Assembly (NCBI GenBank): GCA_009841635.1
Contig: VXLJ01000046.1
Coordinates: forward strand, 19,280-83,279
Reading direction: 5' to 3'
From: Gammaproteobacteria bacterium
GTDB taxonomy: Bacteria; Pseudomonadota; Gammaproteobacteria; Pseudomonadales; Azotimanducaceae
Length of the DNA stretch: 64,000 nucleotides
Shown in pieces: positions 28,460 through 37,169 of this stretch (its first letter is position 1; every line of letters begins with the position of its first letter). The notes below the pieces were generated by a model, which was given only the letters and a program-made list of their open reading frames with translations, did not search any database and was not told where the DNA came from. Position numbers and translations under genes: made by a program.

Positions 28460-28586
28460 TGAGGTCTAAACGAACACGGTACTAGTTTAGCGGTAGATAA
28501 TTTTCTGCCGGCGCGAGCAATCTCTCGACTTACTTTGTCAACGCGTCTAGAACTAACACGCATCTTTCTATCTCATAGCACGAACC

Positions 28587-29012
28587 ATGCCAACTGAACG
28601 TACGCTCTCCATCGTAAAACCCGACGCTGTTGCGAAAAATGTGATTGGCGAGATATATGCTCGCTTTGAAGGCGCAGGTCTAAAGATCGTTGCGCTGAAA
28701 ATGCTCCGCTTAACGCGAGCGCAGGCGGAAGGGTTTTATGTTGAGCACGTCGGCAAGAGTTTCTTCGATCCTTTAATGGACTATATGACGTCTGGACCTA
28801 TATGCGTGCAGGTGTTGGAAGGTGAGAACGCCGTCCAAAAAAACCGCGACTTGATGGGCGCAACCAACCCACAGGAAGCAGCGCCTGGCACCATTCGCGC
28901 GGATTACGCGGCGACTGTCGATGCCAATGCGGTCCATGGCAGCGATTCCACTGCATCTGCGGCACGAGAAATTGCATACTTCTTTGCGCCAGACCAGCTA
29001 TACGATCGTTGA
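28587..29012 (+). CDS. ndk: nucleoside diphosphate kinase
   Basis: It balances NTP and dNTP pools by phosphate transfer through a histidine. 141 residues, the expected size. [20 protein letters not shown] is the N-terminal motif with the conserved Lys, and the active His117 lies in [26 protein letters not shown] near 91-108 is the substrate loop. It starts at ATG 28587 with its own 128-bp upstream region and is followed after 6 bp by rlmN, as in other gammaproteobacteria. Confidence 0.98.
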   Translation: MPTERTLSIVKPDAVAKNVIGEIYARFEGAGLKIVALKMLRLTRAQAEGFYVEHVGKSFFDPLMDYMTSGPICVQVLEGENAVQKNRDLMGATNPQEAAPGTIRADYAATVDANAVHGSDSTASAAREIAYFFAPDQLYDR

Positions 29013-29018
29013 GGCATC

Positions 29019-30152
29019 GTGGCGCGCGAAAACGTTCTAGATCAGACTAGAGAGAATTTAGTCGACTATTTCGTCGCGCATGGGCACAAGAGCTTTCGCG
29101 CGACGCAACTAATGCAGTGGATATATCACAAGCTGCAGCTCAAGTTCGATGCGTATTCCAATATGTCAGCGGCGTTGCGCGTTGAGCTTGCCGAGCGCTT
29201 CGAGATACGAGTTCCTGAAATTTTGTCGGTGCACGAGTCGCGCGACGGCACGGTCAAATGGCTCATGCAGGCTTTCTCTGGCGACCATATTGAGACGGTT
29301 CTCATACCAGACCGTCATCGACAAACGTTATGCATTTCGTCGCAGCTAGGGTGTGTGCTTGATTGCACGTTTTGCGCGACCGGTAAACAGGGCTTTAACG
29401 GCAATTTGTCGGTTGGTGAGATTGTTGGCCAAGCTGTGCAAGCCGCGCTTTGGTTGCAGGAACATCGCCCAGACGACCGCATCTCAAACATCGTTTTCAT
29501 GGGCATGGGTGAACCCTTGCTCAATTACGATACAGCGATGAAAGCGACCCAGATTTTCAGAGACGACCTTGGCTTTGGTTTGTCAAGACGACGGGTCACG
29601 ATCAGTACCGCTGGCGTCGTGCCCGCGATATTGGACATGTGCGGGCGCACAACCATCGCGTTAGCCGTATCGTTGCATGCGCCTAATGACGAAGTCCGCA
29701 ATGAGTTGGTGCCGCTTAATCGCAAGTACCCGATCGCCTCGTTATTAGCAGCTTGCCGTGAATATCTGTCGTCTCAAGATGTCAAAGCAATCATCACATT
29801 TGAGTATGCGTTGATTCGGGGCGTAAACGATTCGCCGACGCTTGCGCGTGAGTTAGCGCGCTTGCTAAGGGATTTCCGTTGTAAAGTGAATCTCATCCCG
29901 TTCAATCCGTTTCCAGGTAGTGGCTATCGACGCCCTAGCGAATCACGCATTAGAGCGTTTCAGCAAATCCTCATGGATCGAGGCGTCATGGCGATGACGC
30001 GAACGACACGCGGCGACGACATTGATGCAGCATGCGGGCAATTGGTGGGGCGGGTCGCCGATCGCACGAAACGCGCCGAACGCTATCGGCGCGGTGAGAA
30101 TCCTATTTTTGTACCCGTCGAGACGATTCCAACCACATCGCTAGCTGGTTAG
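29019..30152 (+). CDS. rlmN: 23S rRNA/tRNA (adenine C2-)-methyltransferase RlmN
   Basis: A radical SAM methylase for A2503 of 23S rRNA and A37 of some tRNAs. 377 residues from a GTG. The cluster motif CVLDCTFC is near 112-119, MGMGEPLLNY near 160-169, and the SAM-binding segment RRRVTISTAGVVPAI near 191-205. The C-terminal TRTTRGDDIDAACGQL near 326-341 contains the catalytic methyl-carrying Cys. The upstream ndk stop is 6 bp away. In Pseudomonas pilF follows, but here rodZ is directly next, 14 bp downstream. Confidence 0.97.
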   Translation: MARENVLDQTRENLVDYFVAHGHKSFRATQLMQWIYHKLQLKFDAYSNMSAALRVELAERFEIRVPEILSVHESRDGTVKWLMQAFSGDHIETVLIPDRHRQTLCISSQLGCVLDCTFCATGKQGFNGNLSVGEIVGQAVQAALWLQEHRPDDRISNIVFMGMGEPLLNYDTAMKATQIFRDDLGFGLSRRRVTISTAGVVPAILDMCGRTTIALAVSLHAPNDEVRNELVPLNRKYPIASLLAACREYLSSQDVKAIITFEYALIRGVNDSPTLARELARLLRDFRCKVNLIPFNPFPGSGYRRPSESRIRAFQQILMDRGVMAMTRTTRGDDIDAACGQLVGRVADRTKRAERYRRGENPIFVPVETIPTTSLAG

Positions 30153-30166
30153 TGGCAACTTGAATC

Positions 30167-31234
30167 ATGGCCGTTAATAGAAAGCCGGAAAACAACACCG
30201 ACGCCGACGATCACACGGTGACGCCAGGTCACGAGGAATCTGGTGATGTCCTGTTCGGATTAGATCACATTTCCAATGCTTCATCGCAAAGTGAAGAAGC
30301 AGCGGTTGTAGGAGCTATGTTGAGGCGTGCTCGCGAGCTCGAGAAAATGACAGTCGAGCAAGCTGCAGATGTGCTGAAACTGACAGCTGAGCTCGTAACG
30401 GCGATGGAAAAGGGCGATCTAGCCGCGTTTAACGGCCAACAAGCGCTTTTCATAGACGGCCACTTTCGAAGCTACGCTCGTTTACTAGGTGTAGATGTCT
30501 CCGAAACTCGCTTTGCACTTGATCGCGCACGCCCTAAAGAAGATATCGCCGATAGTTTGCCCCACATCAATTACCAAGTACGCCAACAACGTCGCCTTTC
30601 CGAAAGATTGCGAGATCGATCAGATGCGATCGTTTACGGGCTCGTGTTTCTCATGATTGCGGCGGTCGGCGTGGCGATTTGGTGGGTTTGGCCACCCGAT
30701 GAAGAATTGAGCGGCGAAGTTGAGCCAGACTTAGTGATGTCGCGGACGCAACAGACGAGTGAAGCTAGCGAGGTGCCGTATTACCTCAAACCCGAGTCAC
30801 ACGAAGAGCAAGCAAGTGCGGCTATCGAGGCTTTCGATGCTGCGCCGGACGCGGAACTATCTGAGGAAACGGCAGTCGAAGATGGCGACTTGGCAGAGGT
30901 AGACGAGGCAATATTGAGCGAAGCCATCGATGTGGTTGAGGTTGCCGAAGCAGCACAGCCGACCGAGCCAACTCAGCAGGAAGCGTTGCCCGCCGCGACC
31001 GGTTCGGTTGTTTTGACATTTACCGGCCCTAGTTGGCTTGAGGTCTACGATGCCGATCAGACTCGCATGTACTTCGGCATGGGCATGGCAGGCGACGTCA
31101 TAACACTTGCAGGCGCTACGCCGCTTTCCATAAAGGTTGGCGACGCCTCTAAAACCTCCGTGGTGTTCAATGGCGCTGACGTCGATCTAGCGCCGCACAC
31201 CGTCGGTGGCGTGGCAAATTTCGAGCTGCCTTAA
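30167..31234 (+). CDS. rodZ: RodZ-like cytoskeletal membrane protein
   Basis: 355 residues. The N-terminal helix-turn-helix of RodZ (GAMLRRARELEKMTVEQAADVLKL... DGHFRSYARLLGVD) lies at about 49-115. A basic segment (RRLSERLRDRSD) precedes the single membrane helix at about 157-175 (IVYGLVFLMIAAVGVAIWW). A long acidic Glu/Ala linker (about 176-275) leads to a C-terminal DUF4115-type beta domain (GSVVLTFTGPSWLEVYDAD). RodZ links MreB filaments to cell-wall elongation. The linker repeats AEVDEA/VVEVAEA look low-complexity. hisS follows after 5 bp; ispG, usually between them, is absent. Confidence 0.92.
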   Translation: MAVNRKPENNTDADDHTVTPGHEESGDVLFGLDHISNASSQSEEAAVVGAMLRRARELEKMTVEQAADVLKLTAELVTAMEKGDLAAFNGQQALFIDGHFRSYARLLGVDVSETRFALDRARPKEDIADSLPHINYQVRQQRRLSERLRDRSDAIVYGLVFLMIAAVGVAIWWVWPPDEELSGEVEPDLVMSRTQQTSEASEVPYYLKPESHEEQASAAIEAFDAAPDAELSEETAVEDGDLAEVDEAILSEAIDVVEVAEAAQPTEPTQQEALPAATGSVVLTFTGPSWLEVYDADQTRMYFGMGMAGDVITLAGATPLSIKVGDASKTSVVFNGADVDLAPHTVGGVANFELP

Positions 31235-31239
31235 GCGTC

Positions 31240-32505
31240 ATGCCAAAGGTAGTGCCTCTCGTTAGAGGCATGCGGGATTTACGGAGCGACGAAGTGAACG
31301 CTATCGGCTTCGTCGAGAGCGCATTCAGCGATGTGCTGTCCAGTTACGGCTACGAGTACATTCGCCTGCCGGTGATCGAGCACACGGCGCTGTTCAGCAG
31401 AGGCTTAGGCGAAGCAACCGACGCCGTATCCAAGGAAATGTTCTCGATTATCGAAGAATCTGACGCCCTTTCATTGCGTCCTGAAGGTACTGCGTCCTGT
31501 GCAAGGGCAGTCATCGATGGCAACCTTTATCGTGGTAACAAACCGAAACTGTGGTACGCCGGTTCAATGTTTCGTCGCGAACGCCCGCAACGAGGCCGAT
31601 ATCGCGAGTTTTATCAGGTTGGGGCGGAAGCATTTGGCTACGAGGGTCCGGACATAGACGCTGAGTTCATACGTCTGGTGCAGGATGTATGGGAGCGGTT
31701 GAAGATTGATCACGCCATCACCCTAGAAATCAATACGCTTGGCAGTGCGGAAAGCCGCCACGCTTATCGCAATGCATTGGTTGAATATCTGCGACCTCAC
31801 AAAGAGGCGTTGGACGAAGACAGCCAACGCCGACTCGATCTCAATCCCTTACGGATTCTCGACTCGAAAAACCAGCGCACCCAGGAAATTCTTCAAGACG
31901 CACCGCTCATGGAGGACTTCCTTGATGAGCATTCGTTGAACCACTTTAAAGAGTTTCGCAACCTGCTAGAACGGCACGACATTCATGGTCAAGTCAATTC
32001 CCGACTTGTGCGTGGCCTGGACTACTACACGCATGCCGTATTTGAATGGAATACCGATTTGTTGGGAGCGCAAAAACAAGTAGGCGGCGGCGGTCGATAT
32101 GACGGCCTATGCGAGTTGCTTGGTGGCAACCCATGTCCTGGCGTTGGCTTTGCAATCGGTATCGATCGCGTTGCTTTGTTGTTGCAGCAACTCGAAATCG
32201 AGACGCCAAAAGCACAACCAGACGCATACATTCTCGCCCTCTCAGATGATGAACAAGCCTTTGCGGATAAGGTCTCGCAGCAACTTCGTTCTGAAACCAA
32301 ACTCGCCGTGCGTTCACACCTTGGCGGTGGGAAAGTCAAAGCACGAATGCAGATGGCAGACCGCAGCGGTGCCGAATACGCTCTTATAATCGGCGCGCAA
32401 GAAGCAGCCTGCAACCACGTCGCGATCAAGTGGTTGCGCGCCGAACGTGAGCAAATCACGGTACCGTTAGCCGAACTTTCGGCTACGCTGCTTAATTCCG
32501 ACTAA
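31240..32505 (+). CDS. hisS: histidyl-tRNA synthetase
   Basis: A class II synthetase of 421 residues. Motif 1 contains YEYIRLPVIEHTALFSRGLG near 38-57, and motif 2 SLRPEGTASCARAV near 76-89 with MFRRERPQRGRYREFYQ near 108-124. The histidine-specific loop is LVRGLDYYTHAVFEW near 256-270, and motif 3 is CPGVGFAIGIDRVALLL near 298-314. The C-terminal anticodon-binding domain spans about 325-415. It sits between rodZ and yfgM in the conserved order. Confidence 0.98.
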   Translation: MPKVVPLVRGMRDLRSDEVNAIGFVESAFSDVLSSYGYEYIRLPVIEHTALFSRGLGEATDAVSKEMFSIIEESDALSLRPEGTASCARAVIDGNLYRGNKPKLWYAGSMFRRERPQRGRYREFYQVGAEAFGYEGPDIDAEFIRLVQDVWERLKIDHAITLEINTLGSAESRHAYRNALVEYLRPHKEALDEDSQRRLDLNPLRILDSKNQRTQEILQDAPLMEDFLDEHSLNHFKEFRNLLERHDIHGQVNSRLVRGLDYYTHAVFEWNTDLLGAQKQVGGGGRYDGLCELLGGNPCPGVGFAIGIDRVALLLQQLEIETPKAQPDAYILALSDDEQAFADKVSQQLRSETKLAVRSHLGGGKVKARMQMADRSGAEYALIIGAQEAACNHVAIKWLRAEREQITVPLAELSATLLNSD

Positions 32506-32527
32506 TTTCCACGCAGCAGAGCGGCTT

Positions 32528-33154
32528 GTGTCAGATTTTTTGACAGACGAAGAGCAGGTCGATAGGCTAAAGAAGCTCTGGAAAGACTACGGCATAACCG
32601 TTGCAACCGCCCTGGTCGTTGGTATCGGCGGCGTTGTGGGTTGGGACTACATTAAGTCGTATCAATCAGGTCAAGCCCAAGCAGCTGCAGACCTTTATAC
32701 ATCTTATATGGAAGCTGCCGCTTTGGGTGAACCGACTTCTTTGATAATCGAAGAACTTGAGGAAGAGCACGGCGATTCCAGTTACTTAACGCTGACTTTG
32801 ATGCGCGAAGCTAAAGCCGCTGTGGACGCATCCGATTACGAAAGAGCTTTAGACGCACTGAAGCGAGCATCTGAAGCGGCAGAAGGCACGCCGCTTGGCG
32901 ACATGGTCACACTGCGCAAAGCTAAAGTTGAGTTTGAACTAGCCGATCATGAAGCGGTCCTCGAAACGATTCAAAGCATCGAAACGGCCGGTTATCGCTG
33001 GCAAGCCATGGTCTTAAAAGGTGACGTGCACTTCTCTAATGACGAGCTCGACGCAGCGCGTGATGCATATCGTGCAGCCAAAGAACAATTGCCAGACGGG
33101 TTCGATAGCGAGCTCGTCGACATGCGTGTCGCGAGTGTGCCTCCTGCGCCGTGA
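32528..33154 (+). CDS. yfgM: YfgM family protein, SecYEG-associated TPR chaperone adaptor
   Basis: 208 residues from a GTG start. The cytosolic N-terminus (TDEEQVDRLKKLWKDYG) precedes a single membrane helix at about 21-39 (TVATALVVGIGGVVGWDYI). Helical TPR-like repeats rich in alanine fill the periplasmic part (about 50-200). YfgM interacts with the Sec translocon and periplasmic chaperones such as PpiD in E. coli. The gene overlaps bamB by 4 bp and follows hisS, the standard arrangement. Confidence 0.92.
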   Translation: MSDFLTDEEQVDRLKKLWKDYGITVATALVVGIGGVVGWDYIKSYQSGQAQAAADLYTSYMEAAALGEPTSLIIEELEEEHGDSSYLTLTLMREAKAAVDASDYERALDALKRASEAAEGTPLGDMVTLRKAKVEFELADHEAVLETIQSIETAGYRWQAMVLKGDVHFSNDELDAARDAYRAAKEQLPDGFDSELVDMRVASVPPAP

Positions 33155-34401
33155 ATAACCAACTAGGATTGCGACCGCTAGCGATTCTGGTTTGTTTAGC
33201 TATAGCGGTTCTCTTGGCGGGTTGCCAAACCTTGAAGACGATGGTGACGCGCGACACCGATAAACCCCAAAAAGAAGAATCTGAGAAACCCGCCCAACTA
33301 GCAACCTTCAATGAAGAAGGCCGATTGAAGGTATTGTGGCGCCGCAACATCGGTCGCGGCATTGGCACGAAGTACATCGATCTCACACCTGCAGTTACAT
33401 CAGACACGGTCTTTGCGGCAGACGCGTACGGTATGCTGGTGTCGATGCGTCGTGAGAATGGACGTGTCAATTGGTTAACCCGTATTGGCAAGCCGATGGG
33501 TAAAGGGTTCATGAATGTCATGGACCGCAGCGACACCTCGTTCGTGACGGGTGGCATTGGTGTGGCAGACGGTTCGCTCTACGTTGGCACTGCTCGTGGT
33601 GAAGTGGTCGCGCTGTCAGCCGCAGATGGCTCTGAACGTTGGCGCGTTGTGTTAACGAGTGAAGTTCTATCGACGCCCACCACGTCACCAGATGCTGTTT
33701 TCGTGCAAACTAGCGATGGCAATTTATTCGCTCTTAATCGCGAAGACGGCACGCAGTTGTGGGTATTTCACTCACAAATACCACTTGCCACATTACGTGG
33801 CACGTCGACGCCCGTGTTTGATTCAGGCATCGTCTATGGTGGCTTTGCCAATGGCAACATCGTGGCGATCGACGCCGCGAGTGGCGAACTGCTATGGGAG
33901 CAGTCGGTTTCGCTACCTGAAGGCACGTCTGAATTGGATCGCATGGTCGATGTCGATGGCAAGCCGCTAGTCGAGCGTGCTGCGATCGTCGCTTCCGCTC
34001 ACCAAGGATCAACCTTAGCGGTACGGCGCTCCGATGGTCAACCGCTGTGGACGGCTGAAGTTTCGTCTACCAAAGCGTTGCAAAGCGGATATGGTCTTGT
34101 GTTTTTAGTCACCGAAGAGAGTGAGGTAGTAGGTTTAGAGCAGCGTGATGGCACCATTGCATGGCGCCAGGACGGCCTTTTACGTCGCGATCTCACGGAC
34201 CCATTGGCCTACAGCAACTACATCTATGTCGGTGATGGATTTGGGTTCGTCCATGTGATTGCCCAGAGCGATGGTCGGCTCGTAGCGCGTCGGCGTGTCG
34301 ACGGCACGGGCATCCAACCTACGCTACATCAAGTGGACGGCACGGTTTACGTCCAATCCAAATCTGGTCGCCTCATAGCGCTTGACTTTGAACGCTCGTG
34401 A
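33151..34401 (+). CDS. bamB: outer membrane assembly lipoprotein BamB
   Basis: 416 residues from GTG. The signal peptide ends in lipobox LAGC with Cys25. The mature protein is an eight-bladed PQQ-type propeller: repeats with ADG/EDG-x-x-x-W are clear, for example AADGSERWRVVL, REDGTQLWVFH, AASGELLWEQ, RSDGQPLWTA and QRDGTIAWRQ. BamB is part of the BamABCDE machine that inserts beta-barrel proteins. It is translationally coupled to yfgM and der by 4-bp overlaps on both sides. Confidence 0.97.
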   Translation: MNNQLGLRPLAILVCLAIAVLLAGCQTLKTMVTRDTDKPQKEESEKPAQLATFNEEGRLKVLWRRNIGRGIGTKYIDLTPAVTSDTVFAADAYGMLVSMRRENGRVNWLTRIGKPMGKGFMNVMDRSDTSFVTGGIGVADGSLYVGTARGEVVALSAADGSERWRVVLTSEVLSTPTTSPDAVFVQTSDGNLFALNREDGTQLWVFHSQIPLATLRGTSTPVFDSGIVYGGFANGNIVAIDAASGELLWEQSVSLPEGTSELDRMVDVDGKPLVERAAIVASAHQGSTLAVRRSDGQPLWTAEVSSTKALQSGYGLVFLVTEESEVVGLEQRDGTIAWRQDGLLRRDLTDPLAYSNYIYVGDGFGFVHVIAQSDGRLVARRRVDGTGIQPTLHQVDGTVYVQSKSGRLIALDFERS

Positions 34402-35816
34402 CTGCGTTGGTAGGTGGGTCGGTCGCTTTGGTCGGCCGGCCGAATGTTGGCAAGTCCACACTATTTAATCGCCTTTGCGGCGGTCGCGACGCGCTAGTTC
34501 ACGACAGACCCGCATTAACTCGCGATCGCAAATATGGTCGCGCTGTCATAGGTGAGCGTACGGCCTCAGTGATTGATACAGGTGGGCTATACGACAGCAC
34601 CATCATCGCTGACGCAGTCAACGCGCAAGTCAAACGTGCCATCGAAGAAGCAGATGTCATTGTTTTATTAATGGACGCCCGAGCAGGCTTGACGCCAGCT
34701 GACGAGCTGATCCTTGATGAATTGCGCGTTTTAGGCAAGCCCATTCAATTGGTGGTAAACAAGATAGACGGCGTCCGAGAATCACAGCGACTGGCGTTGC
34801 AGGAGCTTAGTGGGTTAGGGTTTGGTGATGTTGCTTGCATTTCAGCCACGCATGGGCATGGCATTGGTCAGCTTCGTGACGCGATCGAGCCGCATCTCGA
34901 AAAGCCAATGCAACTGGATGTTCTCGATAGCATACCGGTCGCGGTGATTGGGCGCCCAAACGTCGGTAAGTCGACGTTGGTAAACGCCATGCTTGGCGAT
35001 GAGCGATGTGTGGTTTTTGACGAACCTGGGACAACGCGCGATTCGATTTATGTGCCGTTTGAACGGGACTCTCAGCGCTTTACATTCATAGACACGGCTG
35101 GCATCCGTCGCAAAGGACGAGTCCGCGATGTGGTTGAGAAGTTCTCGGTCATTAAAGCGCTGGACGCAATGAACGTTGCGGATGTTGGGTTGTTGCTCAT
35201 CGACGCGACGGAAGGCATCGTCGATCAAGATCTTCACATCGTGAAATATGCGGTGGATTCAGGCAGCGGCTTGATTCTGGTGGTGAATAAAACCGATGCG
35301 ATAGACGCTAACCAACGACGGGGTTTAAAAAACGAACTTGAGAGAAGGCTGCGTTTTGCACCGTGGATTCCTATTCTCTATACATCGGCAGTCGAGAAAT
35401 CAGGTATTAATCGAGTGTTTAAGACGGTCGTAGATGTGCATCGAGTGGGGCGACTAGACATCGCTACATCCGAGCTGAATCGAGTGGTGCAGACGGCCGT
35501 CGACAAACATCCGCCACCGACGCATAGAGGCAGACCCATAAAAGTTCGCTACGTAAACAAACTTGGCGATCATCCACCAGCATTATTGGTTCATGGCAGT
35601 CAGGTAGAGGTTTTGCCGGATGCGTATGTTCGCTATCTTGAAAACCAAATCAGAGCTGCGTTCAAGCTAGTGGGTGTGCCGGTCGTGCTTTCGTTCCGCA
35701 ACACGGAAAACCCATTTAGAGGGCGGCGCAACGAGCTCACGCCTGGGCAGCTCAAACACCGCCGCCGTCTCATTCAGCGGCGCAAGGCGCAAGCGAAACG
35801 AAAACGGTCGAGCTGA
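34398..35816 (+). CDS. der: GTPase Der (EngA), ribosome assembly
   Basis: A tandem two-domain GTPase for 50S maturation, 472 residues from GTG. The first G domain has GRPNVGKST at about 13-21, DTGG near 60, and NKID near 118. The second has GRPNVGKST near 189-197, DTAG near 235, and NKTD near 298. A KH-like domain with KVRYVNKLGDHPPALLVHGS follows near 390, ending in a basic RRRLIQRRKAQAKRKR tail. Last gene of the housekeeping run; it overlaps bamB by 4 bp. Confidence 0.98.
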   Translation: MTALVGGSVALVGRPNVGKSTLFNRLCGGRDALVHDRPALTRDRKYGRAVIGERTASVIDTGGLYDSTIIADAVNAQVKRAIEEADVIVLLMDARAGLTPADELILDELRVLGKPIQLVVNKIDGVRESQRLALQELSGLGFGDVACISATHGHGIGQLRDAIEPHLEKPMQLDVLDSIPVAVIGRPNVGKSTLVNAMLGDERCVVFDEPGTTRDSIYVPFERDSQRFTFIDTAGIRRKGRVRDVVEKFSVIKALDAMNVADVGLLLIDATEGIVDQDLHIVKYAVDSGSGLILVVNKTDAIDANQRRGLKNELERRLRFAPWIPILYTSAVEKSGINRVFKTVVDVHRVGRLDIATSELNRVVQTAVDKHPPPTHRGRPIKVRYVNKLGDHPPALLVHGSQVEVLPDAYVRYLENQIRAAFKLVGVPVVLSFRNTENPFRGRRNELTPGQLKHRRRLIQRRKAQAKRKRSS

Positions 35817-36338
35817 TTGGTGACGCTAGGTTGCGGAAATGCAATTGTGACTGCACCCTAGGTTAGGATAGATTTGCGAGCCGATGATTGGGGCGAGATT
35901 TTTAGCTATCGCGAGCGCTAAAGACGGAAAGGGCAAGCGATCGTCCGAGACCAGAGCCGGTGTGCGCCACGGGCGCGCCCGATATGCCGCTTGAAAAAAA
36001 CACGCGGCGCACGATAAATCAAAGCCAACAAGGGGCGACGGGTCCTACAACTATGCCTTGCGAAATCTAAGACTTGAACGCTTGGCTAATGCGGACAGGT
36101 TCTAAGAACTTCAAGAAGAGATTGCGCACAATCAATGTCCTAGAAGCTCGTATGTTGCAGTGGTAGCAATTATTGAATCAGGTCTGACCAATGGTGCCGA
36201 GAATGAAGCATCCGAAGCGAAAATCAGCGATGGCAGAGAGTCGTGGACTTCGCATACACAGGCGAATGAAGGGGTTCATGTACCGTTGTGTAGAAGCTCG
36301 AGCTATGTGGACGCGAGGATGGGTCATCACCGCGCCAT
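35817..36338. other. gene-free region after der
   Basis: About 520 bp with no convincing coding sequence between the plus-strand der and the minus-strand peptidase gene. The open frames of about 60 codons near 36160-36373 resemble no family. TAGAAGCTCG occurs at about 36140 and again near 36291. No hairpin with T run was recognised as a terminator. It may be decayed DNA at the breakpoint where the two housekeeping blocks meet. Confidence 0.5.
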
Positions 36339-37169
36339 CTAGTCTTCGTGAAGCGCATTTAGCACTGCCATGAACACAGCGGGATCAATGCGTTCGCCGC
36401 TGAGACTCACGGACCAATGCAAATGTGGCCCTGTCGATCGTCCAGTTGTACCAACTTTGCCAATAATCGCACCGCGCTTAATCGTCTGCCCTTCTTCAAC
36501 TAATGCTTCACTCAGATGGCACATCATGGAAATGAAGCCACCACCATGGTCGATTTGAACGGTGATGCCGTTGAAAAAGAAATCACCAACGACGACGACC
36601 TTGCCCGGTGCCGGACTCTTGATTGGTGTACCGGTGGGTGCGGCCCAGTCGATACCGGAATGCGGATTTCGCGGTTGATCATTGAAAAACCGCCGTGAAC
36701 CGAATACGCCAGACGTTCTACCTTCTACTGGCTGCACGATAGGCAACAAGTTCGGCGGCTGGGACGAAAACCTGGCATAGGCCGCGCGCATGCGTGCGGA
36801 TTCTTTGCCTATCCGTTCAAGATTCCGCGGCGATGGCGTTACATGTTCTTGATCAGTGACCGTTATGCGTTCTTCGGGGTATTGCTTGTCGAGCACTTTT
36901 ATTACGACATTACGAATTGAGCCGTCGTCGTACGTGACTTGCACTTCTTGCTCGCCAACATCATGAAAAAGCGGTAACGCGATGATCGCGTAGTCTTCAA
37001 CGATCAGCTGCGCCTTGTTTAGAAAGGTCACGGATTGCACTGCTTCGACCGCGTCAAGTGGCACAACTGCAATGCCACCATGTGGTCCTTGCGGGATCGA
37101 TGCAGCATTCGTCTGCACGGCGCACAGCAACCCAAGCGCTAGTGCGCCGAAGCGCATGGCTTTATGCAC
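36339..37169 (-). CDS. M23 family zinc peptidase (LytM domain), exported
   Basis: 276 residues with a signal peptide (AMRFGALALGLLCAVQTNAA). A beta-rich N-terminal domain is followed by the LytM domain, with zinc ligands in HSGIDWAAPTG (H and D), the HLS motif in MMCHLSEALVEEG, and HLHW in RSTGPHLHWSV. All catalytic residues of a glycyl-glycine-type endopeptidase are present, so it is likely a periplasmic peptidoglycan hydrolase. The start overlaps the xseA stop by 8 bp, so they form one minus-strand unit; this pairing occurs in Pseudomonas relatives. Confidence 0.93.
   Translation of the reverse strand: MHKAMRFGALALGLLCAVQTNAASIPQGPHGGIAVVPLDAVEAVQSVTFLNKAQLIVEDYAIIALPLFHDVGEQEVQVTYDDGSIRNVVIKVLDKQYPEERITVTDQEHVTPSPRNLERIGKESARMRAAYARFSSQPPNLLPIVQPVEGRTSGVFGSRRFFNDQPRNPHSGIDWAAPTGTPIKSPAPGKVVVVGDFFFNGITVQIDHGGGFISMMCHLSEALVEEGQTIKRGAIIGKVGTTGRSTGPHLHWSVSLSGERIDPAVFMAVLNALHED

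Noticed and set aside
36160-36373. Two overlapping 60-codon frames after der
   Set aside because: No family resemblance, no ribosome site, and one runs into the peptidase gene on the other strand.
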